A DNA stretch of 39,566 nucleotides. It comes from Streptomyces sp. BR123 (GTDB lineage: Bacteria > Actinomycetota > Actinomycetes > Streptomycetales > Streptomycetaceae). Shown one piece after another: positions 33,353 through 39,566 of the stretch; within the stretch, counting starts at the first letter, position 1, and each line of letters opens with the position of its first letter. Below the pieces are notes generated by a model that had not been told where the DNA came from, did no database searches, and worked only from the letters and a program-made list of their open reading frames with translations. A program made the position numbers and the translations under genes. The stretch spans positions 1 through 39,566 of the forward strand of contig NZ_JACBGN010000036.1 in assembly GCF_013401435.1 (NCBI RefSeq). Reading direction: 5' to 3'.

Positions 33353-35077
33353 ATGGGCCGGGCCAACGAAGAGGTGGAGGCACTGCTCCGGGAGTACGCC
33401 GACCTGATCGCGATCAGCGGGGCGGACGCCTTCAAGGCGCGCGCGTACGAGAAGGCCGCCCGCGCCATCGGCGGTCACCCGGCCGACATCACCGGGCTCG
33501 ACACCAAGGGCCTCATGGAGATCCCGAACGTCGGCAGGTCCATCGCCGAGAAGGTCGAGGCCTACCTGCGCACCGGGCACATCCCCGAGGTCGACGCCTC
33601 CCGGGCCGCCATCCCGCCCGGCGTGCGCGAACTGACCCGCATCCCCGGGCTCGGCCCCCGCAAGGCCCTGGTGTTGCACCGGGAGCTCGGGATCTCGTCC
33701 GTCGCGGAGCTGGAGGCCGCCCTGCACGAGGAGCGGCTGCGCGACCTGAAGGGCTTCGGCGAGCGGACCGAGCAGAGCATCCTGCACGGGATCTCCCTGC
33801 TCCGGCAGGCCGGCGACCGTATCCTCCTGGATGCGGCGACGGAGATCGCCGAGGAGATCGTCGCCGAGCTGACCCGCATCCCGGGCTGCGTACGGTGCAC
33901 GTACGCCGGCTCGCTGCGCCGGATGCGGGAGACGGTCGGCGACCTCGACATCCTGGTCGCGGCGGACCGGTCCGAGCCGTTCATGACCGCCCTCGCCGGC
34001 CTCCCGGTCACCGCCGAGGTCATCGCGCACGGCGCGAAGAAGACCTCCGTCCGGACGGCCGCCGGCCTCCAGGTCGACCTCCGGGTCCTGCCGCCGGGCT
34101 CGTGGGGCGCGGGGCTGCAGTACTTCACCGGCTCCAAGGCGCACAACATCCGCACGCGCGAGCTCGCCGTGCGCCAGGGACTCAAGCTCTCCGAGTACGG
34201 GCTCTTCGACGCCGAGAGCGGCGAGAACCTCGCCTCCGAGACGGAGGAGGAGATCTACGCCCGGCTCGGCCTGCCGTGGATCCCGCCGACGCTCCGCGAG
34301 GACCGCGGGGAGATCGCGGCGGGGCTGGCCGGGGACCTCCCCGAGCTGGTGACGGAGGCCGACATCAAGGGCGACCTGCACACCCACACCGACCTCACCG
34401 ACGGGCTCGCCTCCCTCGACGACATGATCGCCGCCGGCGCCGCGCGCGGATACGCGTACTACGCCGTCACCGACCACGCCCCGGACCTCGCCATGCAGCG
34501 GATGACGAAGGAGAAGGCCCTCGAACAGCGCGCACAGGTCCGCGCACTGGACCGCACCGTGCGCAGGATGCGGCTGCTGCACGGCACGGAGCTCAACATC
34601 GGCCCGGACGGCGGCCTGGACTGGCCCGACGATTTCCTCGCCGGCTTCGACCTGTGCGTGGCCTCCGTCCACTCCCACTTCGGGCAGAGCCGCCAGGCCA
34701 TGACCCGGCGCCTGATCCGGGCCTGCGAGAACCCGTACGTCGCCGTCATCGGGCACCCCACCACCCGCCGGATCGGCAAGCGGCCCGGCGTGGACGCCGA
34801 CTTCGACGCGGTTTTCGAGGCCTGCGCCCGCACCGGGACCGCCCTGGAGATCAACGCCCATCCGGAGCGGCTCGACCTGGGCGACGAGGACATCCTGCGG
34901 GCGAAGAGCCACGGCGTGAAGTTCGCCGTGGACTCGGACGCGCACGCCACCGTGCACCTGCCCTACCTGCGCTACGGGGTGGGCACGGCCCAGCGGGGCT
35001 GGCTCACGAAGGAGGACGTGGTCAACGCCTGGCCGTGGGCCCGCCTGCAGCGCTTCCTGCGCGCCAAGCGCGGCTGA
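33353..35077 (+). CDS. polX: PolX: DNA polymerase X with PHP exonuclease domain
   Basis: This 574-residue bacterial family-X DNA polymerase works in gap filling and base-excision repair. Two helix-hairpin-helix motifs, IPNVGRSIAEKV and IPGLGPRKALVLHRELG, come first. The palm follows at about residues 180-245: YAGSLRRMRETVGDLDILV with the DxD pair and LQVDLRVLP with the third Asp. The PHP 3'-5' exonuclease domain starts near 340: GDLHTHTDLTDG, VTDHAPD, SVHSHFG, IGHPTTRRIG, EINAHPERL and DSDAH give the metal ligands. The ATG has GGAGG only one base away, unusually close, but the N-terminus matches the family. A palindrome GGCACGGCCGTGCC lies at 33309-33322. Its 3' end overlaps the convergent MFS gene by 56 bp. 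Confidence 0.95.
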   Translation: MGRANEEVEALLREYADLIAISGADAFKARAYEKAARAIGGHPADITGLDTKGLMEIPNVGRSIAEKVEAYLRTGHIPEVDASRAAIPPGVRELTRIPGLGPRKALVLHRELGISSVAELEAALHEERLRDLKGFGERTEQSILHGISLLRQAGDRILLDAATEIAEEIVAELTRIPGCVRCTYAGSLRRMRETVGDLDILVAADRSEPFMTALAGLPVTAEVIAHGAKKTSVRTAAGLQVDLRVLPPGSWGAGLQYFTGSKAHNIRTRELAVRQGLKLSEYGLFDAESGENLASETEEEIYARLGLPWIPPTLREDRGEIAAGLAGDLPELVTEADIKGDLHTHTDLTDGLASLDDMIAAGAARGYAYYAVTDHAPDLAMQRMTKEKALEQRAQVRALDRTVRRMRLLHGTELNIGPDGGLDWPDDFLAGFDLCVASVHSHFGQSRQAMTRRLIRACENPYVAVIGHPTTRRIGKRPGVDADFDAVFEACARTGTALEINAHPERLDLGDEDILRAKSHGVKFAVDSDAHATVHLPYLRYGVGTAQRGWLTKEDVVNAWPWARLQRFLRAKRG

Positions 35078-36311
35078 CGGCCGCCCCGGCCGCCCCGCCC
35101 CGCGGGTCGGGGCCGCCGGGCGCGGTGGTCCACGCCGTACGCGGGGCCCGGTCGGCGGCGGGCAGCAGCACCACCGCCAGCACCGCGCACACCGCTGCCA
35201 GCGCGAAGGCCGGGGGATGGCCCCGGTCGGCGATGAGCGCGCCGGCCAGCGGAGGGACGAGGACGATCGCGGCGTGCTGCCCCATGCCGTGCACGCCCAG
35301 GGCGCGGCCCGCCCAGTCGGGGCCGGCGTACTCGGCGACCGCGGTGTTGTGCAGCCCGTTGGTACTGACGGTCAGCGCCGAGGCCATCAGCAGCGCGGCG
35401 GTGCCGGCCGGGGAGTCCCGCGCCGCCCCGGCGGCGAGCAGGACCAGGTCCACGGCGGTGGCCGCGGCCAGCCACCGCATGGGCCGGATCCGGCTGCCCG
35501 CGGTGTCCGACCACCAGCCGGCCAGCAGGCGGACGACGGCACCTGCCAGGTTGACGGCGGCCAGTACGGCCCCGGCGGCCACCGCGGACCAGCCTCGCTC
35601 CCCGGTCAGGAACAGCAGCGCGAAGCCCGTCACCACGAACTGCGGCACGCAGAGCGCAGCCGCGACGCCGTGCAGCCGCCACAAGTGGGAGCCGTCCCGG
35701 TAGGGGGCGCGGGTACGGGTGCCCGCGGGCCGCTCGGGGCGCGGCGGGTCGACCGCGAACAGGGCGGTCGCCGCGCCGGTCACCCCGCAGAGCACGGCAC
35801 AGAGGCCGAAGGCGGCGGCCGGGCCGCCGTGCTGGGCGAGCGGGGGCAGGGCAGCGGCCGCCAGGGCGGTGCCCAGGGGCTGCGAGGCCTGCCGCACGCC
35901 CATCGCGACGCCCCGGCGGTCCGGCGGGAACCAGCCGATGACCAGCCGCCCGGAGGCCGAGTTGACGCAGGACCCGAAGGCCCCGGCCAGGATCAGGAAG
36001 GCGCCCAGCGTCCGGGTGCCGTCCGCGCAGGCCGCGCCGGCCATCGCCGCGGCGGCGGCCGACAGCCCGGCCCCCAGCGCCAGCCGTTCCCCGTACCGGT
36101 CGGCGACCAGCCCCCACCCGTACAGCCCGAGCAGGACCCCGACGACGGGGCAGGAGACGATCAACCCCGCCCCGGCCAGCGACACGCCGAGGTCCTCGCG
36201 GAACGCGGGGATCAGGTAGGCGAGGCCGTAGAGCGCGGTCGTGCCTGCGGTCTGCCCGGCGGTGCCGAGTGCCAGCATCAGCCAACGGCGCGGTATCCGC
36301 TGCGTGTTCAC
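35022..36311 (-). CDS. MFS transporter
   Basis: This 429-residue major-facilitator permease has about twelve membrane helices. GLVADRYGERLALGAGL is the loop 2-3 motif A. FGSCVNSASGRLVIGWFPPDRRGVAMGVRQ (in parts: FGSCVNSASGRLVIGW, PPDRRGVAMGVRQ) recalls the oxalate/formate and CynX-like classes. GWWSDTAGSRIRPMRWL matches the second-half loop. The soluble C-terminus is Ala/Gly-rich. The GTG at 36311 has no ribosome site, but TAGAGT lies seven bases upstream, so leaderless translation is plausible. The C-terminal 18 codons are read from DNA that also encodes the end of PolX on the other strand. Substrate unknown; drug efflux and organic-anion uptake are both possible. Confidence 0.9.
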   Translation of the reverse strand: MNTQRIPRRWLMLALGTAGQTAGTTALYGLAYLIPAFREDLGVSLAGAGLIVSCPVVGVLLGLYGWGLVADRYGERLALGAGLSAAAAAMAGAACADGTRTLGAFLILAGAFGSCVNSASGRLVIGWFPPDRRGVAMGVRQASQPLGTALAAAALPPLAQHGGPAAAFGLCAVLCGVTGAATALFAVDPPRPERPAGTRTRAPYRDGSHLWRLHGVAAALCVPQFVVTGFALLFLTGERGWSAVAAGAVLAAVNLAGAVVRLLAGWWSDTAGSRIRPMRWLAAATAVDLVLLAAGAARDSPAGTAALLMASALTVSTNGLHNTAVAEYAGPDWAGRALGVHGMGQHAAIVLVPPLAGALIADRGHPPAFALAAVCAVLAVVLLPAADRAPRTAWTTAPGGPDPRGGAAGAAVSRAWRAGSAAGGPTARR

Positions 36312-36313
36312 AC

Positions 36314-36335
36314 CGGCACTCTAGTGATCGTGCCG
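36314..36335 (-). promoter_or_regulatory. Leaderless promoter and dyad upstream of the MFS gene
   Basis: CGGCAC at 36314-36319 and GTGCCG at 36330-36335 form a six-base inverted repeat that straddles TAGAGT (36323-36318), a good -10 box on the minus strand. Transcription would begin at or next to the GTG at 36311. A repressor on the dyad would block it. No good -35 is seen. Confidence 0.4.
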
Positions 36336-36792
36336 CGATGTGAGACGAAGTGTTTTGCATGTCGAGATGGCGGGGGAGGTGGCGGTGTGCGGTGAAGGAG
36401 CGGCCCTGTGCGAGGGGCGTTCTCCGCCTCGGCGCAGGCGGCACGCAAGGTGGGCCCGAGCCGGTGCGGACGCGGCAGGCGAGGAGGGCAGGCGAGGAGG
36501 GGTCCGGGCCCCTGCACCGGGGCCCGGTGACCGCCTACGGGCGGCCCCCGACCCGGACCGGCCGCCACGCGCTCGATCGGGCCCTGTTCGCCGTGACCGC
36601 CGTGCCGGACGCAGCCCGCGCGCCCATACCCGACCAGCAGCGTCCGCCGCCTGACCGAACCGGGCCGCAGCCGGCCGGCCACGCCGTGGGCCGCGCCCGC
36701 GAGCGGGGGACGGGAGGACGGGCCGACCCCGTTTGACCTGCCCCCGACCGGGCAGGCGCTGGCGACCACCGGCCGACCAGGAGGCCGTACCC
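36336..36792. other. Intergenic region with no supported gene
   Basis: This 457-bp stretch between the MFS transporter and the nucleotidyltransferase operon contains only reading frames with unnatural Arg/Pro/Gly composition. No ribosome site precedes any of them except AGGAGG, which serves the gene at 36793. Promoter elements of the downstream operon are not obvious. I see no RNA gene. Confidence 0.6.
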
Positions 36793-37485
36793 ATGAGTCA
36801 CGCCCCGATGCCCTACCCGGAAGCCGCTGCCGGTGGCCCCACGGGCACCGGCACCCGCAGGGACGCCGGCCCCGGCGCGGGCCTGCCGCAGGACCACACC
36901 CAGGCGATCCTGGAGACGACCAAACGGGTCGCGACCCTGCTCAAGGCCACGGGCAGGCCCTTCGCCCTCGCCGGCAGCGTGGCCGCGTTCGCCCACGGCG
37001 TCCCGGCCCGCTTCCAGCACGACACCGACTTCTGCGTGCGCCGCGAGGACGCCCCGGAGGTCATGGCCGCCCTGGAGGAGGGCGGTGTCCGGCTCCGCGA
37101 ACCCTCCGAGGACTGGCTGGTCAAGGGGCGCTCCGAGGGCGAGGACATCGACCTGATCTTCGAGCTGGCCCGCCGGCCGGTCGACAGCGACCTGCTCGCC
37201 CGGGCCGAGGTCCGCTCCGTGGACTCGGTGTACATGCCGGTCCTCGCCCCCACCGACCTCATGGACGGCCTGCTCGCCGCGCTCACCGAGCACTACTGCG
37301 ACTTCGGCGGCCTGCTGCCCACGGCCCGCGTCCTGCGCGAGCGGATCGACTGGGACCGACTCGACCGTGCCCACCGGGCCGACCCCCTCCCCGACGCGTT
37401 CCTGTACCTCCTCGAACGGCTCGACATCATCGGCCCGCGCGAGCACGGCCGGCCCGCCCCGGCCGGGAAGGACCCGCAGCCATGA
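36793..37485 (+). CDS. Nucleotidyltransferase-fold protein
   Basis: This 230-residue protein has a pol-beta-type nucleotidyltransferase core. GRPFALAGSVAAFAHGVPAR supplies the GS loop, and FQHDTDFCVR the metal-binding DxD-like pair near residue 78. EDIDLIFELARR supplies the third acid. The first 35 residues are Gly/Pro-rich and variable. The later part (LAPTDLMDGLLAALTEHYCD and the helical tail) resembles MNT/AbiEii-type nucleotidyltransferases, but no antitoxin partner follows. AGGAGG precedes the ATG. The stop overlaps the BON gene (ATGA), and that gene overlaps a metallophosphoesterase the same way. It may transfer a nucleotide to a protein or small molecule. Target unknown. Confidence 0.82.
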   Translation: MSHAPMPYPEAAAGGPTGTGTRRDAGPGAGLPQDHTQAILETTKRVATLLKATGRPFALAGSVAAFAHGVPARFQHDTDFCVRREDAPEVMAALEEGGVRLREPSEDWLVKGRSEGEDIDLIFELARRPVDSDLLARAEVRSVDSVYMPVLAPTDLMDGLLAALTEHYCDFGGLLPTARVLRERIDWDRLDRAHRADPLPDAFLYLLERLDIIGPREHGRPAPAGKDPQP

Positions 37486-37748
37486 CCGGCCCCCACCCGC
37501 AGGCCGTCACCTACCGCGTCGAGCACCTGCGCGAGCGGCTCGCCCGCGACGACGTCGCCGAGCTCGGCGTCCGGATCGACCTGCACGGCGGGATCCCCGT
37601 CCTGTCGGGCGTCGTCAGCACCGCCGCGTGCCGGGACGTGGTGCTGCGGGTCGCCGCCGAGGAACTGGCCGGGCTGCCGTGGCAGCACGACGTACGCGTC
37701 GTCAGCGCGCAGCCGCCGGCGCAGGAGCAGGAGGAAGACCTGCCATGA
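37482..37748 (+). CDS. Small BON-domain protein
   Basis: This 88-residue protein has one BON-like domain. VEHLRERLARDDVAELGVRI is the first helix and strand, DLHGGIPVLSGVVSTAACRD the second strand with the conserved Gly, and HDVRVVSAQPP the last strand. BON domains bind membranes or lipids and are often exported, but no signal peptide is present, so it is cytosolic. Both ends overlap neighbours by ATGA, so its level should follow theirs. The tail is Gln/Glu-rich. A soluble BON protein between a nucleotidyltransferase and a phosphoesterase suggests a substrate adaptor. No catalytic residues are seen. Confidence 0.8.
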   Translation: MTGPHPQAVTYRVEHLRERLARDDVAELGVRIDLHGGIPVLSGVVSTAACRDVVLRVAAEELAGLPWQHDVRVVSAQPPAQEQEEDLP

Positions 37749-38509
37749 CCCGTGTCGCCGCCGTCGGGGACATCCACCTCGCTCCGGGGAGCGAGGGCCT
37801 GCTGCGGCCCGCCTTCGACACCCTCGGCGACTCCGCCGACGTGCTGCTCCTCGCGGGCGACCTCACCCGGCACGGCACCCCGGAGGAGGCCGCGGTCGTG
37901 GCCGGGGAGGTACGGGGGCTGCCCGTGCCCGTGGTGGCCGTCCTCGGCAACCACGACTACCAGAGCGACCGCCAGGACGAAGTCGCGGACGTCCTCCGCG
38001 AAGCCGGCGCAACGGTCCTGGAGGGCACCTCGGTACGCCTCTACGGTGACGGCGCCGCGGTCGGCATCGCAGGCACCAAGGGGTTCTGCGGCGGCTTCGC
38101 CGGGCGCTGCGCCGGGGACTTCGGCGAGCCCGAGATGAAGGCCCTCGTACGGGCCTCCCGGGAGTCGGCGGAGGGCCTGCGGCGCGCCCTCGACGGCCTG
38201 GCGGACACGGGCTGTGCCGTGCGGATCGCCCTCACCCACTTCGCCCCCGTACCGGACACGCTGGCCGGGGAGCCGCTGGAGATCTACCCGTTCCTCGGCA
38301 GCTACCTGCTGGCCGAGGCGATCGACGCGGCGGGCGCGGACCTGGCCGTGCACGGACACGCCCACCACGGCACGGAGCACGGGATGACGGCGGGCGGCAT
38401 CCGGGTCCGCAACGTCGCCATGCCGGTCATCGGCCGCGCCTTCGCCGTGTACCACCTCGCCCCGGCGGGGGCGGCCACCGCGGGCCCGACGCAAACCGGG
38501 GATCCCTGA
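37745..38509 (+). CDS. Calcineurin-like metallophosphoesterase
   Basis: This 254-residue metallophosphoesterase has all five metal-ligand blocks. They are VGDIHLAPG near residue 7, LLLAGDLTRHG near 36, VLGNHDYQSD near 64, ALTHFAPVPD near 163, and VHGHAHHGTEHG near 201. It should be a two-metal phosphoesterase; family members cleave phosphodiesters, cyclic nucleotides or phosphoproteins. The ATG overlaps the BON gene's stop. It closes a three-gene operon that also encodes a nucleotidyltransferase, so the two enzymes could add and remove the same nucleotide group. No transmembrane segment or signal peptide is seen. The C-terminus is a short Ala/Thr-rich tail. Confidence 0.92.
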   Translation: MTRVAAVGDIHLAPGSEGLLRPAFDTLGDSADVLLLAGDLTRHGTPEEAAVVAGEVRGLPVPVVAVLGNHDYQSDRQDEVADVLREAGATVLEGTSVRLYGDGAAVGIAGTKGFCGGFAGRCAGDFGEPEMKALVRASRESAEGLRRALDGLADTGCAVRIALTHFAPVPDTLAGEPLEIYPFLGSYLLAEAIDAAGADLAVHGHAHHGTEHGMTAGGIRVRNVAMPVIGRAFAVYHLAPAGAATAGPTQTGDP

Positions 38510-38516
38510 GCACGGG

Positions 38517-38547
38517 CGCGAGGGAGCGTGAGCGGCGTGACCTCGCG
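38517..38547 (+). terminator. Possible terminator after the metallophosphoesterase
   Basis: CGCGAGG (38517-38523) and its complement CCTCGCG (38541-38547) flank a 17-nt loop. The stem is seven base pairs and starts eight bases after the stop codon. It is a weak call because the loop is large. Confidence 0.4.
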
Positions 38548-38699
38548 GCCTGATGGACGGCGGGGTGAGCCGGTCGAGCCGATGGCCGCCCGGCTGGGGT
38601 CGGCGACCCGCCCCCGCCCGTCACCGCGACCTGCCCGCACACGAACCAACCCGGCCAACCCCACCGGGGTGGGGCGGACGAGGAGGTCGGCCGGGTCAT

Positions 38700-38860
38700 G
38701 GGCCGGGGCGACGTGGCCGCCCTGCTGCGCCGCGGCGAGCGGCGAGCTTGCGCGCGTACGACTCGGTCTCCGGTGCGGCATCACTGCGGTCCTGGTGGTG
38801 AGCGGGCGCCGGTCCGACCCTCGACGACCCGGCGGCACCCTGACGAGCCGAGCCCGGTAA
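38700..38860 (+). pseudogene. Possible remnant of a HAD-IIA phosphatase gene
   Basis: A plus-strand frame reads LARVRLGLRCGITAVLVVSG before ending at 38860. This resembles the last conserved block of NagD-type HAD phosphatases (TD-x-ALG-x-RCGI-x-TVLVLTG). No start, catalytic Asp or cap domain is seen upstream. It would be the decayed 3' end of a lost gene. The similarity is short and from memory, so it may be chance. The rest of 38548-39021 shows nothing I can support, apart from a TACACT promoter-like hexamer at 38890-38895. Confidence 0.3.
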
Positions 38861-39021
38861 ATGCCGTGCCCCCTGCCCGCATCGTTCTCTACACTCGCAA
38901 CGCGCGCCACCACCGCAACGCGGAACGGCCGGCAACGCGGCGCGCACGCCACCGAGTTGGCGATCGGCCCGTGCGGCCCACCGCCGCCCGTCAGACACCG
39001 AGCAGAGAAGGGGAACAGGTC

Positions 39022-39141
39022 ATGTGCGTCATGTGCCGTCAGCGCACCGTCGTCGCCTTCGTTCCCCGTTCCCGGTACGACGTGATCCCGGTGTCCCGGG
39101 TCGTGCGGTGCCCGCTGCGCGGCCGGCACCGCACCGTCTGA
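39022..39141 (+). CDS. 39-residue Cys-containing small protein
   Basis: A short ORF starts MCVMCRQRTVVAFVPRSRY and ends in a basic tail with a third Cys. A purine-rich GAGAAGGGGAAC ribosome site lies 6-17 bases before the ATG, and a strong hairpin follows the stop by 15 bases. This unit structure supports real expression. The CxxC start could bind metal or be redox active; it is too short for a known zinc ribbon. The peptide is rich in Arg and Val and has no membrane helix. I do not recognise a family. A leader peptide controlling a downstream gene is another possibility. Confidence 0.5.
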   Translation: MCVMCRQRTVVAFVPRSRYDVIPVSRVVRCPLRGRHRTV

Positions 39142-39156
39142 CCGTGACGCACGCGC

Positions 39157-39190
39157 GGATCCGCCGGGTTCACTGAACCGGGCGGAGTCC
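39157..39190 (+). terminator. Hairpin terminator after the small ORF
   Basis: GGATCCGCCGGGTTC (39157-39171) folds against GAACCGGGCGGAGTCC (39175-39190) with a three-base loop and small mismatches. It starts 15 bases after the small ORF. It marks the end of that unit. Confidence 0.6.
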
Positions 39191-39533
39191 GCCGAGCCCA
39201 CCGGATCCGCCTCGACGGCCGGATCCCGCGGCTCCCGGGCCCACTCGTTCCCGGAGGTCCCCCGAGGCTTCCCGGTTTCAGGGCTCACGGGCTCCCGGCT
39301 CCCGATCCCGCGGGCCGCGTCGCGCCGCCCCGTTCCCTCCCGGGCGACCCCCGTCCTCCCCTGTACGCCCTTGCCGCCGCGGCGCGCACGGCCGTACCCG
39401 GAGACGGCCCGGCCGCCGGAGTCCGGAGCGCGCCGCGCCGCGCTCCCGGAGAACTGCGGTGCGGCTCCCTCCCTGCGTCAGGCAATCGCGCAGCCCTTCC
39501 CCGCCCACTCTCCAGAACCGAAAGGCCCGGGCC
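39191..39533. other. Intergenic region with no supported gene
   Basis: This 343-bp stretch is rich in CCCGG/GGATCC-type short repeats and Pro/Arg-coding shadow frames. I find no gene, RNA or clear promoter. The last 20 bp contain GAAAGG, which serves the start at 39534. Confidence 0.55.
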
Positions 39534-39566
39534 ATGCGCACCAGCCGGCACACCACGACCCCCACC
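39534..39566 (+). CDS. Start of a gene cut by the window end (partial)
   Basis: An ATG preceded by GAAAGG (spacing about nine bases) opens a frame MRTSRHTTTPT that runs off the window. The basic, Thr-rich beginning could be a signal-peptide or disordered N-terminus. Only eleven codons are visible, so no product can be named. Confidence 0.4.
   Translation, partial: MRTSRHTTTPT

Noticed and set aside
36350..36736. 128-codon plus-strand frame between the MFS and nucleotidyltransferase genes
   Set aside because: Arg/Pro-rich composition, no ribosome site and no domain; equally long shadow frames lie on the other strand.
38698..39141. Longer 147-codon frame ending with the small Cys ORF
   Set aside because: Its upstream part is low-complexity and has no ribosome site, whereas the internal ATG at 39022 has a good one.

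Overview
This is a very GC-rich, actinomycete-type segment. Codon third positions are almost all G or C, so the non-coding strands are full of long shadow reading frames. Start codons often follow GGAGG-type ribosome binding sites, and several genes use GTG starts or overlap by ATGA/GTGA. The gene families (GlxA-type AraC regulator, CHAD protein, SAV_915-type protein, OhrR/Ohr pair, Rieske lipoprotein) and one intergenic repeat I recognise from Streptomyces genomes point to Streptomyces or a close relative. I see no rRNA, tRNA, insertion sequence, integrase or CRISPR array. The window reads as chromosomal accessory and housekeeping-adjacent DNA.

Layout. 10-2285: YciO-type protein, LysR regulator and a divergent short-chain dehydrogenase. 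2299-4055: a second-type diaminopimelate decarboxylase with a SAV_915-like partner. 4375-5470: a small membrane protein and a membrane-anchored DM13 protein. 5630-6610: an NmrA-type NAD(P)-binding protein behind what looks like a SoxR-controlled promoter with a 19-bp spacer. 6638-14885: the most interesting block, a six-gene minus-strand operon. In transcription order it encodes a benzoylformate-decarboxylase-like ThDP enzyme, a GlcD-type FAD 2-hydroxyacid dehydrogenase, a cytochrome P450, a GHSLG lipase-like hydrolase, an alpha-dioxygenase-like heme peroxidase and a small WXG100-like protein. 15192-17006: a VOC protein, a WD40 remnant and the OhrR/Ohr pair with a perfect 22-bp operator palindrome. 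17162-22451: CHAD protein, phosphoglucomutase, FAD monooxygenase and SRAP (HMCES/YedK). 22461-24997: anhydro-MurNAc kinase translationally coupled to an MHS-type transporter. 25119-27956: aldehyde dehydrogenase, DoxX protein and a divergent Rieske lipoprotein. 28054-33242: nucleoside hydrolase, CapA-like protein, esterase-like hydrolase, quinone oxidoreductase and a GlxA-type regulator. 33353-36311: PolX, overlapping tail to tail with an MFS transporter. 36793-38509: a tightly overlapped nucleotidyltransferase/BON/metallophosphoesterase operon. The last kilobase has a possible phosphatase remnant, a 39-residue Cys-containing ORF with its own hairpin terminator, and the start of a further gene.

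How the main operon may work (inference). The lipase-like enzyme would release a fatty acid and the alpha-dioxygenase would insert O2 at the alpha carbon to give a (R)-2-hydroperoxy acid. After reduction, the FAD enzyme would oxidise the (R)-2-hydroxy acid to a 2-oxo acid, and the ThDP enzyme would decarboxylate that to an aldehyde one carbon shorter. The P450 could tailor a substrate or product. This would be a fatty-acid alpha-oxidation or oxylipin route encoded as one operon. The ThDP enzyme keeps benzoylformate decarboxylase Ser26, Glu47 and His70 at the same positions. It has Tyr for His281 and Ile for Ala460, which fits aliphatic rather than aromatic 2-oxo acids. A mandelate-like aromatic pathway is the main alternative.
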